64,000 nt of DNA from Vermamoeba vermiformis (GCA_045837725.1 JBEWZL010000075.1:62001-126000), one strand, 5' to 3'; positions 38,759 to 50,544 are shown, numbered from the stretch's first letter. Numbers and translations are program-made. Notes: generated by a model from the letters alone, not told the origin.

Positions 38759-40411
38759 ATGTTATTATCAACCGTAGTGAAGAAGTCGCGGAGTTGGTGT
38801 GCTCACTTGATAAACAGATCGCGCAGATCAGATCGGTAAGGGATCCACCAAGTTAAATTACATAATAAAAATAATATACTATTATTATATCAATCACTAC
38901 AGTTTTTCTCCGTTTGGGAGTTGGAATATTATATATTAAATTATCAAAATTAATAAAATTCTTGCGATCAGGCGGTCGTTGCACAGCGCACTAATGACAG
39001 ATGAATATTTATTCGATAAAATACGACCAGAACTACGCGGAAAAAAGAAGAGTGATATTTCAGTTATTGTTGGACTGTCTGGCGGCGTCGATTCATCAGT
39101 TTCAGCTTATTTACTACAAAAACAAGTAATAATGGAGTGACCCTTTTTAAAACAACAAAAATTCTGACCAGATCCACATCGTTAGGGCTACAAAGTTCGC
39201 GGTTTGTACATGCGCAATTGGTCTGAAGCAGAAGAGGGCTATTGTTCCGCACCCGATGACATGGAGCAGATCGATCGAGTCTGCAAGCACTTAAATATAC
39301 CCTATGATATAGTACGCGAAAGATGTGCCTTGTTAGGGGTCAGATCTGACACGCCTTTTTAGGTCAATTTGGAAAAAGAATACTGGAACCTCGTGTTTCA
39401 ACCAGCACTGCTCGACTATCAGCGCGGTGTCACTCCCAACCCCGATGTCGCGTGCAATCGCGAGATCAAGTTCAAACACTTCATGAACTACGCACTGCAG
39501 CACTTCAACGCTGATTTTGTCGCGACAGGACATTACTGTCGCACTGGCATTGATCTCCACACCGCGCGCTGTCAACTGTGGCGTGCTGTCGATCAGACTA
39601 AAGATCAAACGTACTTCTTGAACCAAGTGTCGCACGAGGTATGCCACAACATTGACAAGTTGACACGTGTCAGGTACTGACCGGTGTCAAACAGGCCCTA
39701 GCACGCGCGATATTTCCAGTGGGTGGCATGCACAAGACTGAAGTGCGTGCCTTGGCCAAGAGTGTTGGACTCGCCAATGCTGAGCGCAAAGACTCAGTCG
39801 GCGTGTGCTTCATTGGCAAACGCAAGTTCGACGACTTCTTGTCGCAATATGTGCACGCCACTCCTGGCAGATTTCAGTCAATGGAAGGCCAAGATCTTGG
39901 CGAGCACAAAGGTGCAGTGTATTACACTGTGGGCCAACGTGCTGCCATTCCTGGGGCCAAACAGAAGTACGTCCGCACTCAAGTTTGATAAGCACTTTCA
40001 TCTAATGTCCGTCATAGGCAATACATTGTAGGCAAAGACATGGAGAAGAATTTGGTGTATGTAGTGAGTGGTGCTAATCACCCTGCACTGTTCTCGGACG
40101 AGTTGACAACCAGACACTTTTCTTGGATTGGAAGTGCTCCTCCAGTTGAATTGCTACAAAAGGGCTCGATGAAGTGTAACTACAAAGTGCGTTACAGACT
40201 CAATTATGGCTCGTGCACTGTGTACCTGCCAGATCCATCTAAGCCTGAAGTGGTGAAGGTGTGCTTTGACATTCCGCAGCGAGGAGTGACGCCACAACAG
40301 TACGTGGTGCTGTACAAAGATGAAGTGTGTCTCGGAGGCGGGTCCATTGATGAGCCAGGACCCTCGTACTACCACCTCAAAAAGGAAGTCCCTACCTTAA
40401 TTTGTGAATAA
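38759..40411 (+). CDS. TRMU: Mitochondrial tRNA 2-thiouridylase (MTU1/TRMU)
   Basis: Thiolates U34 of mitochondrial tRNAs for Lys, Glu and Gln. The ATP pyrophosphatase P-loop GLSGGVDSSVSAYLL, the catalytic cysteine in TPNPDVACNREIKF, the second catalytic cysteine in DSVGVCFIGKRKFDDFL, and the beta-barrel C-terminus are all present. The start at 38759 is chosen because exon 1 (38759-38835) adds an Arg/Ser-rich, nearly acid-free leader (MLLSTVVKKSRSWCAHLINR) that joins in frame at 38972. It has the look of a mitochondrial presequence, and a start at 38994 would lose it. The stop TAA (40409) lies inside AATAAA. TGACACGTGTCA occurs in an intron at 39661. Confidence 0.95.
39661..39672. repeat. Palindrome TGACACGTGTCA
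   Basis: A perfect copy in an intron of TRMU. Confidence 0.8.
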
Positions 40412-40412
40412 A
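40407..40412 (+). promoter_or_regulatory. Poly(A) signal overlapping the TRMU stop codon
   Basis: AATAAA whose TAA is the TRMU stop. The convergent topoisomerase gene ends 61 bp away and has its own AATAAA on the minus strand at about 40446-40441. Confidence 0.5.
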
Positions 40413-40471
40413 TCTGTGCTATTAGAATCGACAATTTTACATTTATTCAGCGTGCGCATAGTTACAAAGGA

Positions 40472-43400
40472 TTAGAACTCGTAGTCAGGGTCCTTTTCAA
40501 CCTCCTCAAATGCCCAAGGGAACTTTTCACGAATGGTCTTGGTGAACACCTTGTTGATGCTCAAATTCATCTTCTTGCACCAAGCAATTACAATACGAGG
40601 GTCGATGTAATTCGTCTTCGAGGTGCCGAGAGCAATTTCTTTGTTGGCATCTTTGTCTTGTTTGCGCAACTCGGTGGCCTTAATACGAGCCTCAATCTTC
40701 TCAATCGCAGCTTTGATCTTCTCAGGATCGCTGGGCAACTTCTTTTTCTTGGGCGTGTCTTCGTCACCCTTTTTGGCCTTCTTCTTGGGGGACTCATCTT
40801 CGTCAGAGGACTCGTCGCTGACTTCATCTCTCTTCCGCTTCTTGCCCTTCTTGTCAGAACCGCCGCCATTGACAGACTTCAAGTGGTCCTTCAACTCTTG
40901 ACGCTGTTCTTTGAGTTCGTTGATCTTGTCGTCAATGCGCTGCATTTGCTCGCCAATGTTCTTAGCCACGGTCTTTTGATGGTTACACAAAATAGCAACT
41001 TGACGGTTGGCATCGTTGAAAGCGATGAGTTTCTGTTCTGGCGTCATCTTTGCCAATTTCTTCTCGTCCAACTTGCCAAGCTCGCGCTCAAGTGTGATGG
41101 AAGCGTTGTAAGTACGGAACACTTTGGCAGTGAGACCCTCCATTTGGTCACTCAAGTATCGGTTGACTGAGTGGGTCTGCAGCCAGGATTATTAATTGTG
41201 CAAACAAAGCTATTAAAGTGCACGACGTACCGTCAATCTGTCAAAGATATCCTCGTCAGCCTTCTTGCTCTTGCAGAATGTCTGCAAGTTCTTGAAGACT
41301 TGCTCGTCCACTTGCACTGAGTTGTGGTATCTCATCGAGTCTTTACCCAAGAACTCGAACTCCACTGTAGTGGGAGGGTGCAGCTTGACGTGCTCAACAC
41401 GCAACGAGCAGCAACCAACTGTATCGGCCTCTTCTTCTTTGTTCTTTTCGTTACCGACACGAAGTGCCAAGCGATCAATAATCCACACTGCGGTAGCACG
41501 TTGTCGGATCATTTCGTCCTTGGAAGTCAAATCAACTTCAATTTGTTTTCTAATCTTGTTGACGCAGTTCTTCAAGCGACGAGCAGTCTCGAACTTCTCA
41601 CGATCCTTGTTGGAACGAATCGAGGAGCTGGGTGCGAACAAGACGTACTTGTTGTCGCCCTTGATGTTCTCTTTCCAAGTTGCGATCCAAGCGACAGTGT
41701 TGTCGTGCACAATAGAGCCCCATTTGTGGCCTTCAGGTGCGTCAGGGACCTTGGCATCTTTGCTCAAGTTCAAAGTGACATCTTCGGGCTGGACGCGGTG
41801 CTTGATCATGCCTGCCTTGGGGTGGTTACCACGACCCAAGAAGAGGCCAGGAGGTTCAATGGTCCAGTTGCCCAATGTCTCTTTACGACCGTCGACAGTT
41901 GCGAAGCCATAGATCTCCTTCAGACGATCCTTCTCTTTCTTCTCGGCAGCTTTCTCTTCTTTGCCACGTGACTTGCGCTTTTCTTGTTGTTCCTTCAAGT
42001 ACTTGAGAATCGGTGTGAAGTCGCACAGCTCGTACTTCTGAATGACGTGAGCTTTCTTGGTGCCCTTAGGATTGAGAATCTTCAACCAGTCAGCGAAGAA
42101 GTTCTTAGCGAATTGAGGCTTTTCAATGTGTGTGGTCTCCAAGTATTTGGCAAAGTATGAGGCGAACTCTTCTTGGATGGGAGTCAGTTCAACTTCTTTG
42201 CCTGCGTACAGCTATTAATGTCTGCTTCTATAATCTCTCAGACTAGTTATAGTACTTACCGTCGTACTTCATCTTTACACCATGCGCGACATAAGCAGGA
42301 GGGAAGTTGACGCCGTTGTGTTCGAGAGTAGTCCACTTAACATCATTCTTCTTGGACTTCTTGCCTGGGGACTTGGTGTTCTTCTTAGCCACACTCTTGC
42401 CGCTGTTGTTCTTTGCCTTCTTCTTGGGTCGTTCATCTTCAGACTCGGAGTCACTCTCGCTTTCACTCGACTCGTCTTGCTTCTTGCGTTTTTTGTTCTC
42501 AGGGACCTTGATGCTCTTCTTCACGGGCGTTTTCTTCTTTTTCACCTCTTCACTGCTTGAAGACTCGCTCTCAGACTCGCTTTCACTCTCGCTCTCAGAC
42601 TCGCTTTCGGATTCGCTCTCGCTCTCGGATTCACTCTCGGATTCGCTCTCCGACTCGCTGCTCTCGCTCAACACGACGTTCTTGCGCTTAGGTGTAGACT
42701 TGGGTGTAGGCTTGGCTTTAGGTGTAGCAGGCTTGCTTGCAACTTTTGCAGGGCTTTTGTCTTGGGCAACAAGATCCAAGAGCGTGGTAGCGTCGTCTTT
42801 CTTGGCAGCGCCATTGGTCTTCTCGGTCTTCACTGCAGGCTTGTCGCTAGGCTTGGCAGGAGTCTTGGCCTCAGCACTCTTCTCGGCTGTTTTCGCCGGG
42901 GTCTTTGCAGCATCAGCGGATGTTTCTTTTTTAACCAAGGCGCTCAGGGGCAAGTCGTCAGCAGCCTTCTTAGCGTCGTCTTTCTTTGCAGGAGTAGTGG
43001 GCGAGTCGGCCTTGGCTTTAGCAGGTTCTTTCTTAACGTCGTCTTTGACGGCTGTGGGTTTCTCTAAATATCAACCAAAATTAGACAAGCACGAAAAACT
43101 AGCCGGTACGGAAGGTAAAAAGAGGCCCAGGTAGTTCGGAGGTAAAGCGTCTGTATATTGAACGACTAATATTGAGTAAATGAATTGTCCGAACTAAAAA
43201 TATTGGTTGCAGTTTCAGAAAAAGACAAGTTTCAGATTCAAATTTAAATGAGTTCTACGATAACACAGTAACTTACTTTCTGTATCTTGCTTCTTAGCCT
43301 CTGGTTTATTATCCTTTGCGGCCGGGGTCGAAGGTGATTTCTTAACTTCATCTTTTTTTGCGGGAGTTTTACTAGATTCTCCAGATGTCGCCTTGGGAGC

Positions 43401-43691
43401 AGGTGAATCTTTGCCCTTCGACTCGCCCTCGTTGGTCTTCTTCAAATTACGAAAATTGACTTGTCCAAGCTGCTTTGCATCAATTTTCTTCTCAGGGACA
43501 GCGACATCCTTGACTGGAGTGGAATCCGGGGAACCGACACTCGTTTTGGCTGCTGAAGCCGTCGCTGGTTGGGTTTGTGTTTGTGTAGCGTTGCTATCTC
43601 CTTGAGTGGCTCCATTAGAAGCTAGTTCTAAAGGATGCGCATCGGATGTGGCAGTAGTTGGATTTACAACAGCCTCTACCTGGGGTTCCAT
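40472..43691 (-). CDS. TOP1: DNA topoisomerase I (type IB)
   Basis: Relaxes supercoils in nuclear DNA. The N-terminal part (43691 to about 42300) is a long Lys/Ala/Pro/Ser-rich disordered tail with an (SE)n run at about 42550-42670. The core starts [15 protein letters not shown] and carries [20 protein letters not shown], then the conserved Arg/Lys region ([10 protein letters not shown]). A charged linker with [11 protein letters not shown] follows, and the C-terminal domain has the active-site tyrosine in [16 protein letters not shown] (family SKxNYxDPR). Several exons with short introns. Length, about 950 aa, exceeds the human 765 because of the tail. It is head-to-head with NOP16, about 200 bp apart. 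Confidence 0.97.
42550..42670 (-). repeat. (SE)n low-complexity run inside TOP1
   Basis: Alternating Ser-Glu codons in the TOP1 N-terminal tail, coded by GAG/GAA and AGC/TCC-type codons. Synonymous codons vary along the run, so it is not a simple DNA microsatellite and the peptide itself may be selected. Such runs are typical casein kinase II targets. Confidence 0.7.
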
Positions 43692-43894
43692 AATAAGCGA
43701 GCGGGAATTACTGGGAACAAGGTAGTGGGTTTGTTGAACAACAGAAATAAAAAAAAAACAAAGTCGAAAAGGATGAAAACTTTGTTTTTTTTTGGGTCAG
43801 TTTTTGCGTTTTGACGGTCAAAATTGTGGTTGGGGGAAGGGCAAAACCGGACGCTCAAACGCTTATTCTCAACTAACTTCAATAATTGTACACA

Positions 43895-44995
43895 ATGGGC
43901 GTTGGTAGAAAACAATCCAGAAAGAGAGCCCGTAAGAACGGTGTAAGTCATGTTATTTTTAAAATTTTTGGAATCGCGATCTAAAACCACCCAGATCGTT
44001 ACCAAGCGTAACAAGAGACCAAAGCGCCCGGCAAGAATCAATAAACCAACTGATTTATTTCGAGAAGCGTGGGATAACGACAAGACACTTCAAGAAAATT
44101 ACGCAGAGATTGGATTAACGTTCGATCCAAACGAAGAAGTGTTGAAAAAACATATTGAATTAATTGATACCGGTATAATTCCAGACTATGAAGATCCTGA
44201 TGACTTTGACCCTGAGGCTATTGAGATCGAAGAGGATGTCGAAGGCAAAGAGAAACTGAAAGAGCTTTTAGATGTACGCCATGCTAGCATTATTTTGCAA
44301 TTATTTATGCTAACAACGTTATTAACTATTCAGGTCCGTGAAGAGGCAGATCCTCGCCAACCAAAGCTTGGTGTCCGTGAGCGTGTATATATTCAGAAGT
44401 TGATTGCTAAGCACGGCACTAACTACAAGGTAAGTCATTCGAGAATGTGGCGACAAAGCACTGCTAACACGGTTGATAGGCCATGGCACGTGACATGAAA
44501 TTGAACTACAACCAATACACAAAGAAACAGTTGAAGCAGAAATGCAAAGTGTACGAAGACTTTTACCGCAATCCTATTGACTATACTGCACTCAACAAGC
44601 AGCGCAAAGAAGAGCGCAAGGCTCAGAGTGCTTTGAATGGCACGAGCAACAACCACAATCTGCCCAAGAAGAAGAAGAAACAAGAATCTGAAAGCGAAGA
44701 GGAGTTTGACGACGAAGATATGGGAGATATGGAAGAGTATTCGGGCGAGGAGAATGAAGACGAAGAGGACGGCGAAGAGATGTCGGGTGAAGATGACATG
44801 GAGGGCGAAGAAGATGAAGAAGAAGACGATGATTTGAACGAGAGTGATATCGATGACCTTGTTGATGAAGACGACGATATGCCTGCCCCCAAGCACAGAT
44901 CCAAGAACAACAAGGGTCGATCGCAGAACAACGCCAGTCATTTTGGTGGAGGACGCCGCAAAAAACAACGATCGACTGTATTTAGAGATAAATAA
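43895..44995 (+). CDS. NOP16: Nucleolar protein NOP16 with acidic tail
   Basis: A 60S ribosome-assembly factor. The start MGVGRKQSRKRARKNG is conserved, followed by TDLFREAWDNDKTLQENYAE and ERVYIQKLIAKHGTNYKAMA and then RDMKLNYNQYTKKQLKQKC, all family hallmarks. After residue about 215 it adds a long Glu/Asp run (about 44690-44880) and a basic end (GGGRRKKQRSTVFRDK), which the yeast and human proteins lack. Four exons; the first is very short (43895-43943 region). It shares a bidirectional promoter region with TOP1. Confidence 0.93.
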
Positions 44996-45088
44996 TACCT
45001 TTCAAGCATTTCCATTGTGGTTCGCAACTAACTTTTGATCCGCAATTATTTGCCATTAATCTATTCTTGCTAAAGACACGACCACAAG

Positions 45089-45112
45089 ATGATTTTAGAA
45101 AAAATACTATGA
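45089..45112 (+). CDS. uORF overlapping the WRKY start
   Basis: A 7-codon uORF (MILEKIL) whose stop TGA overlaps the main ATG as ATGA. This layout suits termination-reinitiation or repression of the downstream start. Seen directly; function is inferred. Confidence 0.45.
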   Translation: MILEKIL

Positions 45113-47075
45113 ACGATAGTGCATCTGAACACGTGGCAGAAGTCCTCGGGTCGACTATCCCTCTGCAATTGTCTCCACAAGGACTCGCAGACTTTTTTCG
45201 AGCCCATATTAACGCAAACCCGCATCCAGTTCCTCAACCCTTACAAACAACAAATTTATTACAATTACAACCTCAAATACAAGAGCAACAAGAAAATGAG
45301 ACAGTTGATCAACAAGCTATTCTTGATATGGGGCTGCAGCTAGTCCAAGAAAATAATAATTACGAATCCGCTAGTAAAGTTGACGAAGCGCCTAAAAGCA
45401 AAAGGAGAGGAGGCGGAGGAGCGAAGAAAACTAAAAGAGAAAGTAATGCAACGCCAGGGGCTGTTGGTTCCGAGAAGATCAGCCCTTTTCCGATTCAAGA
45501 TGACTACAAGTGGCGCAAATACGGCCAAAAGACATTGAAGGGCAGTGAGTTCCCTCGTGATTATTTTAAATGCTCTGTGCCTCAGTGCAATGCAAAAAAA
45601 CAAGTAGAGAAGTGCATTGAAAATGGCGAAGAAAAGCTGCGTTACATCTACTTCGGCGAGCATACACATCCTCCACCAAAAAGCAGTCACTTATATGCAA
45701 AAGATCAACAATCATTTAAAACTGCCGTAATTGCTGCATTTGATCCCGTATGTATTTCTTAAAAAAATAATATTATTCGCATGATTATGTCATTTTAATT
45801 ACTATCGTATAATTGTAATTAATTGATTACTTTTTTAGAAAGATTTACTAATTATATTTTCCCTAGTTTGTGGCAGATGCGGACAAACTTAATAGTGAGT
45901 TCTTAGAGGAGCTTGAAGAGGCAACGGATGGCGTACAGCAAATAGATGCAAACAATATGCTCAATGGCGTACAGGAACTAACAGACGGCCAAGTAGCTCA
46001 AGCAGATCCAAATCATCAAGAACAAGCGCAAGAGCAACAGCAAGAACAACAAAATTACGAAGGAATGATTGACAGTAATAAGTTGATGATGACAGCTTCT
46101 ACGGAGGATCAAGTGCTAAATATGCTCAAAGATGACAGCGCACAGCAAAATCAACAAAACGGAGAAATGATGGATCCCAATCTCATGTCAGAGTACGCGC
46201 AAGTAGAGAATAGTGTTCAAGGAGATCACGTCATGGATGGCACTGCAATCAACTACGAAGAGTACATGCAGGGTGAGCAGCAACCTCCGACCAAGAAACG
46301 AAAAGCCAGTCGTAAGAAATCATCGAGCAGTCAAATTCGACGCTTGATCGTTGAATGCACGAAAGATATCGATTATATGGAAGATGGATATCACTGGCGC
46401 AAGTACGGTCAAAAAACACTCAAAGGAAATCCTTTTCCACGCAGCTACTACAAGTGCATTGAACCGAATTGCAGCGTGAGAAAGCAAGTTGAACAGACGT
46501 TAGGAGGGTCTATTATCAATATATATGAAGGCTATCATAATCACGCTGGCAATCCACAAGCAGTGGTAAGTTACAAGAGTATTTCGCGGGTATCGGTTAC
46601 TAACCCTGGTGATTAGCCCAATGAAGCACACAAGCGCAAGCACCACGAGATGGCGCAAGCGGAGATAGAAAACACTTTGTTCAACACACTGCTCAGCGAG
46701 CTCAATGAGGGGCAGTCATCACCCAAACGACTTAAGACTGGTGAAGAGAACGTGCCTAATGGCCTCCTCAACACAAGCATGCTGCTCACGACCCCAGGCA
46801 GCATACCCATTCAATTCGATATGGCCAATCTGCAGTATTTGTTTACTCATTCCTCAGTACCGAACATTCTGAAGGGATCCGCCGACAATGCTGGAGATAG
46901 TTCGAATAATACCAATAATACCAATGTACAGTTAGTTGAATCTACCAATAACAACAACACCAATGATAATGTAAGTAGCGAAAACGAACACTTGCTGACC
47001 ACATCTGCTGAGCAGTTGAACGATGTAAATTTGCCGAACGTAGACAGCTCAGTAGATGAGCAATCGACCATGTAA
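45109..47075 (+). CDS. Transcription factor with two WRKY domains
   Basis: Binds W-box DNA (TTGAC core). The start is ATG at 45109, the first in-frame ATG; a longer reading would need a non-ATG start. WRKY domain 1 (about 45495-45680): DDYKWRKYGQKTLKGSEFPR, then C-x4-5-C and HTH. Domain 2 (about 46365-46560): DGYHWRKYGQKTLKGNPFPR, with C...C and H-N-H ligands. Both keep the WRKYGQK heptad and C2H2 zinc ligands, the group I layout of plants and Dictyostelium wrky1. Introns at about 45750-45866 and 46568-46616. Between and after the domains it is Gln/Asn-rich. I think it is an old family member rather than a recent transfer, because introns and codon use match the neighbours. Confidence 0.93.
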
Positions 47076-47152
47076 ATAAACAAACCTATGTTTTTCTTTT
47101 TTTGTACTCCAAAGAGCAGTATTTATTTCGCGTCCTTTGTGGGCATTTTTAA

Positions 47153-47208
47153 TTTCCCGCGCAACGCTGCGAGCAAACGTAAACCAATAACGATTTAAAA
47201 AGGCGGGA
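47153..47208. promoter_or_regulatory. E2F/DP-type sites in the DP promoter
   Basis: TTTCCCGCGC at 47153-47162 and, in the opposite orientation, GGCGGGA at 47202-47208 match the E2F consensus TTTSSCGC and its complement. A CCAAT box lies between them at 47184-47188. All are within 85 bp of the ATG of the E2F partner gene, so autoregulation is likely. Motif-based inference. Confidence 0.5.
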
Positions 47209-47237
47209 CAAAATATCTTGACCGTTCCTAGAATATC

Positions 47238-48765
47238 ATGCAAACTAATGTAACTCCTGCCTGGCCGCAGGAATACGATCAAAATACTGAAAGTAAGGAT
47301 TCTAGTTTTTGATTCGAAAAAGAAATTCAGAATAATTTACTAAACCGCTATTTTAATTCCTTTAGACCTATTTCAGTCCTATTTGGGCGGAGAGGTACCC
47401 GTACAAAATGGCAATGGCGAAAACAATAATATTCAGCAAGATGAGCAAGCTTCCAATCTGCATGACGAGTTTATGCAGCTTTGCAAGAGTGTTGGACTCG
47501 AAGATTTAGCGAAGAAACAAGGATTTATTCAAAATAACGCAATACCCGATCTCAAAACGTACGCAAGTAAGTACTCGATCCTGATCGGATTATTGAATTG
47601 AATTGGGTTCGTAACCCCACGGATATTAAGCAACATCGTTTCATATTAGATGATCCAAAGGCTTCAACTGCAGAATCCACAAAGGCAACAGCAGAAGTAA
47701 AAGCCGAGCCAACACCAAGCCGCAGAGGACGAAAGAAGAAGCAGCCTGAGCCTCCGACACCCGAACCTCTCAATACTAGCGCAGTAATTAACGAGAGCCA
47801 AGATGACGGTTCAACAGACCAAGAAGAAGATGGGTAAGTGCAGCGTTGAATTGTTTTGGATCAACCGCACTTGTTGCAATGGACCTAATCGACCCCTATT
47901 GCAGACCCAACAAAAAGAAGCGAAAGGCTAAGGTCGACAAGGGCAACAAGGGCTTGCGTCACTTCAGTCGTCGCGTCTGCGAGAAAGTCGAGTCCAAGAA
48001 AGTGACGAGCTACAACGAAGTCGCTGATGAACTCGTCGCAGAGGCCCCTGACAAATCCACTGGCGGCCTCATCGATCAAGTATGTGATGTGCACGGCAAT
48101 AGGAGCGCTTAAATTAATTATTTTCCAATTATTAGAAAAATATTCGTCGTAGAGTGTACGACGCTTTGAACGTACTGATGGCTATGAATATCATCAAAAA
48201 AGAAAAGAAAGAGATTAGGTGGGTCGGTTATCCGACTGTTAATGCAAAAGAAGAGCTGCAACAGCTCATAGCGGACAAGGAGGAGCGGCTGCAAAGAATC
48301 AGAAAGAAAAAAGAGTTTTTGCAGGAATTAGAAGCTCAGGTACGTCACTCAGGCCCTCTTTCGCGTAACATATAATAACATTGGTACTCTTAGGAAACGC
48401 TATATAAGAATTTGATTACAAGAAACAGCACGATTACCAGCGATGCAGAAGAGCGGATCTACTTGCCGTTTATTATTATTCACACAAAGAAACAGACGTT
48501 GATTGACTGCGAGATGTCAGAAGACAAGAGCGAATACTTTTTTGACTTTTCAATGCCATTCACCATTCACGACGACAACGAAATTTTGCGAAGAATGGGC
48601 CTGGCCGGTCAACTGGCACCCAAGCCCCTCTCAACGAGCACAGATGCTGTCAGCAACGGCACGTCACTGGCAGGCACCAATGTAAATTCTATTCAAGACG
48701 AAGCAATGTCACTGTTAATGACTGATGATCAGAACAACACGAATGCGCTCGACAAGTCCAAGTAA
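47238..48765 (+). CDS. TFDP: Transcription factor DP (E2F dimerisation partner)
   Basis: Pairs with E2F to control S-phase genes. The DNA-binding winged helix reads [20 protein letters not shown], then EVADELVAE and the DEF box [20 protein letters not shown] with the RRXYD contact. The dimerisation coiled coil follows ([20 protein letters not shown]), then the DP-specific C-terminal domain with [19 protein letters not shown]. About seven exons. The start at 47238 gives [24 protein letters not shown]-like 3' end follows. The family distinguishes DP from E2F by this C-domain, so DP is preferred. Convergent with the mitochondrial carrier. Confidence 0.95.
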
Positions 48766-48876
48766 CGAGCTGACTTTTGCGTTGTTCAATTGTATAATAT
48801 TGCAGGAGTAAATATGAAATCACTTTCCGTACTCGAGCGCGAGGATAAATAACAAAGGTTTATGTACAAATGAATG

Positions 48877-50085
48877 CTAATCAAGATTTGAGGGGATGCG
48901 GTGCTTGAGTGTCACTTCGTAGATCAGAAATCCCACCGCTGCAGGGGAGAAAGCGCGTTTGAGTCGTGCACTCATACCGCGATAAAAATAGTTCCAGCCT
49001 TCAGTCTTGATAATGTGGCTGATTGTCGTGCGATAGGAATTGAACAGGAACTTGTTGTGGTGCTCGGTCATGTACACGTGCTGAATCTGTTCGAAGGGAT
49101 GTGCAATCAACTGATATGCCATGCCACCAAAGCCACCAGCCAGCAGCACTCCTGTCGCGCCCTTCACTTTGCCCCACTCGTCAGGCAGCAGCCAGTTGAA
49201 TTCTTTTTTCATCACTTTGTAAATCGCAAAAAAACTGCCAAAACCCAGTGCATCACGTGGCAGGACGAGGCCCAGTCCCCGCACCAGTGCCGCATTGCCG
49301 TGGTGTTGCATCAACAGGCGCGCACTGTTCACGTAATCGAAGCTCTTGTTCGAGTGTGCATTGTGAGCACGTGCAGCTTCAAAGGGCGACGCGACAAGTG
49401 CGTGCAGCGAGCCAGCAACAGCACCTGAGACGAGATTGGTCCACGCAACATTCACGTACACATCACGTGACCGCACACGTGACTTGTCTTTGACGCGGTG
49501 TTGTTTGTAGAGGTAGTGGTACATGCTCTGATAGCTCGAGAACAGAATCGTGCCCGTCACTGCATTGTACACGAGTGGTGGCATGAGTGTGCGGAATAGT
49601 CCGCGATACTAAATTAGGCAAGAGTCAGTTCAGTGAACGAGTGCTTCAGTGAATCGGTACTTGCCCCTTCATCGCGCACCAGTGTTCGCAGTGCTTGCAA
49701 GGCACTAATGCGCTCCCTGTGTGCAATCATCAATACACTATATTAACTAGCTCAAAGCGAAGTGGTTACTTGGAGTGCTCGTCCATGTGGTGATGACGGT
49801 GCCGCATCTTGGCACCTTGAAAGGCTTGCATCTTAGGTCGGAATAGTTTGGCGGGATTTTTGAAGAAAAATCCAATTTGTCGCAATACTGATGCTGCCAC
49901 TGCTCGTGCTACACCTGCAGCACTTCCGGATGGATCGATCTCTACTACTCTGCCATCCATTCATTCTTTAGCGAAAGAATAATTTATATTGCTGTGCTTA
50001 TTCCTGCATACCCATCTGCTGTGCTTGGTGAGTCTGTTTTATTTTCCGTTGTTGACATTTCGCTCTCAGGTTGTGGATCTAGCAT
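48877..50085 (-). CDS. Mitochondrial carrier family (SLC25) protein
   Basis: An inner-membrane solute carrier. The main exon (49608-48877) holds PFEAARAHN, ARLLMQHHGNAALVRGLGLV and LPRDALGFGSFFAIYKV, plus HPFEQIQHVYMTEH, STKTEGWNYFYRGMS-like and FLIYEVTLK: degenerate Px[D/E]xx[K/R] repeat signatures. A short exon (EQ RISALQALRTLVRDEG) and the exon 49960-49776 precede it. I extend the start to 50085 because a 74-nt first exon (MLDPQPESEMSTTENKTDSP) joins in frame (G|MDGRVV) over a 46-nt intron. One intron, 49664-49609, uses a GC-AG donor. Substrate unknown; the repeat signatures depart from the strict consensus. Confidence 0.8.
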
Positions 50086-50544
50086 TGTAACGATCAAAAA
50101 AAGATATTTCGTGTTGGCACAATGACAATTTAATTAAATAAAAAACATTTATTTTATGCACGCCGAGATCCACGGGCAGTAGTAGTTCTGAAACGTCAGA
50201 TCCGAGTAGCTTACCTGCGTTAATTTAATTCATGGTGCACTGAGGTGTTATTCATTAAACATATAATAGCGCTAGTGCACTAATGCGGGGAGATATTAAG
50301 AATAACAACGGTGCTAAAATTGAACTCAGGCACGGAGAATTCAGTCACAGCACAGCCATTAGTGTCAGTCAAGTCCAGTGTCAATAAATAGGGCGGTGTT
50401 TTTATTTTACAAGTGGAGCGAACGTTGCGAGTACACCAAAGTGAATAGGAGAATAAAGCATTAACATATCGCGCTGTCAGATTAGTGCACAGCGAGAACA
50501 GATCGCGTTGTTATTTACAAAATGTGACTAGTGCAGCGCTGAGA
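50086..50544. other. Tandem intergenic region, nothing firm
   Basis: 459 bp between two minus-strand genes. It contains the palindrome TAGTGCACTA at 50274-50283 and further GTGCAC copies at about 50236 and 50486, with GTGCAG at about 50531. They may be protein or RNA-binding sites in the 3' flank of the RRM gene. No coding sequence or RNA gene seen. Confidence 0.4.

Noticed and set aside
41265-41971. 215-aa plus-strand frames over TOP1
   Set aside because: Antisense to the conserved topoisomerase core.
42550-42670. Possible DNA microsatellite
   Set aside because: Synonymous codons vary; it is a coded Ser-Glu run.
45109-47075. WRKY gene as a recent transfer from plants
   Set aside because: Introns and codon use match the neighbours; two-domain WRKY genes are known in amoebozoans.
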